Assembly (NCBI GenBank): GCA_002317595.1
Contig: DCHL01000161.1
Coordinates: 1-15,098, forward strand
Length of the DNA stretch: 15,098 nt
Source: Lachnospiraceae bacterium UBA1753
GTDB taxonomy: Bacteria; Bacillota; Clostridia; Lachnospirales; Lachnospiraceae
Direction: 5' to 3'
Shown here: one piece after another, positions 14,992-15,098 of the stretch
How the letters are laid out: the number at the start of each line of letters is the position of its first letter
Numbering within the stretch: position 1 is the first letter of the stretch
The notes under the pieces: generated by a model
What the model was told of the DNA's origin: nothing
Seen by the model: the letters and a program-made list of their open reading frames with translations, nothing else
Databases searched by the model: none
Made by a program: the position numbers and the translations under genes

Positions 14992-15098
14992 TATGCCTTA
15001 CCGTTAATGTAATTCACAAGACCTTCAGCCTTGATGATGTTCTGCATAAACTCAGGGAAAGCCTGACCCTGATACTCTGTTCCTGTTGTGATATCCTT
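14991..15098 (-). CDS. leuD: 3-isopropylmalate dehydratase small subunit LeuD, C-terminal end (partial)
   Basis: The last 35 codons of a minus-strand gene entering from the right edge, ending in TAA at 14991-14993. The visible end, ITTGTEYQGQAFPEFMQN followed by AEGLVNYINGKA, matches the typical C-terminus of bacterial LeuD, where a PEFM...GGLVNY pattern closes the aconitase swivel domain. LeuD with LeuC isomerises isopropylmalate in leucine synthesis. The stop codon overlaps the ruvA ATG by one base (TAATG), so the two are probably translated together. The active-site part lies outside the window, and the call rests on this short tail. Confidence 0.85.
   Translation of the reverse strand, partial: KDITTGTEYQGQAFPEFMQNIIKAEGLVNYINGKA

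Overview
The window looks like chromosomal DNA of a low-to-mid GC Gram-positive anaerobe, most likely a Lachnospiraceae member (Butyrivibrio, Pseudobutyrivibrio or a relative). This is inferred from the gene set and order (leuD-ruvA-ruvB-zapA-U32-SEDS-PBP), the Gram-positive type LexA operators, a yneA-like gene divergent from lexA, and a very large secreted multidomain surface protein. No rRNA, tRNA, CRISPR array, insertion sequence or phage gene was seen.

Layout. (1) Positions 1-3800, minus strand: the first 1266 codons of a giant secreted protein that runs off the left edge. It has a signal peptide, paired-cysteine segments, an InlB-type repeat and a string of Ig-like modules. (2) Positions 3801-4151: a 351-base divergent intergenic region with a candidate promoter and inverted repeat, a possible 5'-leader pseudoknot for the surface gene, and a separate perfect 16-bp palindrome. 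(3) Positions 4152-5880: a single-gene unit for a membrane chemoreceptor with a Cache-like sensor, closed by a strong terminator. (4) Positions 5972-7255: the SOS control locus. A YneA-like LysM division inhibitor (minus) and lexA (plus) diverge from a region holding three LexA-box-like sites whose centres are exactly 31 bp apart. Opposed terminators lie between lexA and the next unit. (5) Positions 7304-12873, minus strand: a U32 protein, a SEDS glycosyltransferase, its class B PBP partner and a Nudix hydrolase, read in that order. (6) Positions 12917-15098, minus strand: end of leuD, ruvA, ruvB and zapA, tightly packed and closed by a terminator.

How the genes fit together. Much of the window concerns coupling of DNA integrity to cell division and wall growth. 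LexA senses RecA filaments and releases yneA, which delays septation. RuvAB processes Holliday junctions. ZapA helps assemble the FtsZ ring. The SEDS-PBP pair polymerises and cross-links peptidoglycan. The chemoreceptor and the surface protein form a separate, environment-facing part.

I did not find a clear new multi-gene system. The signals most worth a second look are the evenly phased triple SOS operator, the possible pseudoknot leader of the surface gene, and the overlapping SEDS/PBP gene ends, which encode an acidic tail in one frame and a basic tail in the other.
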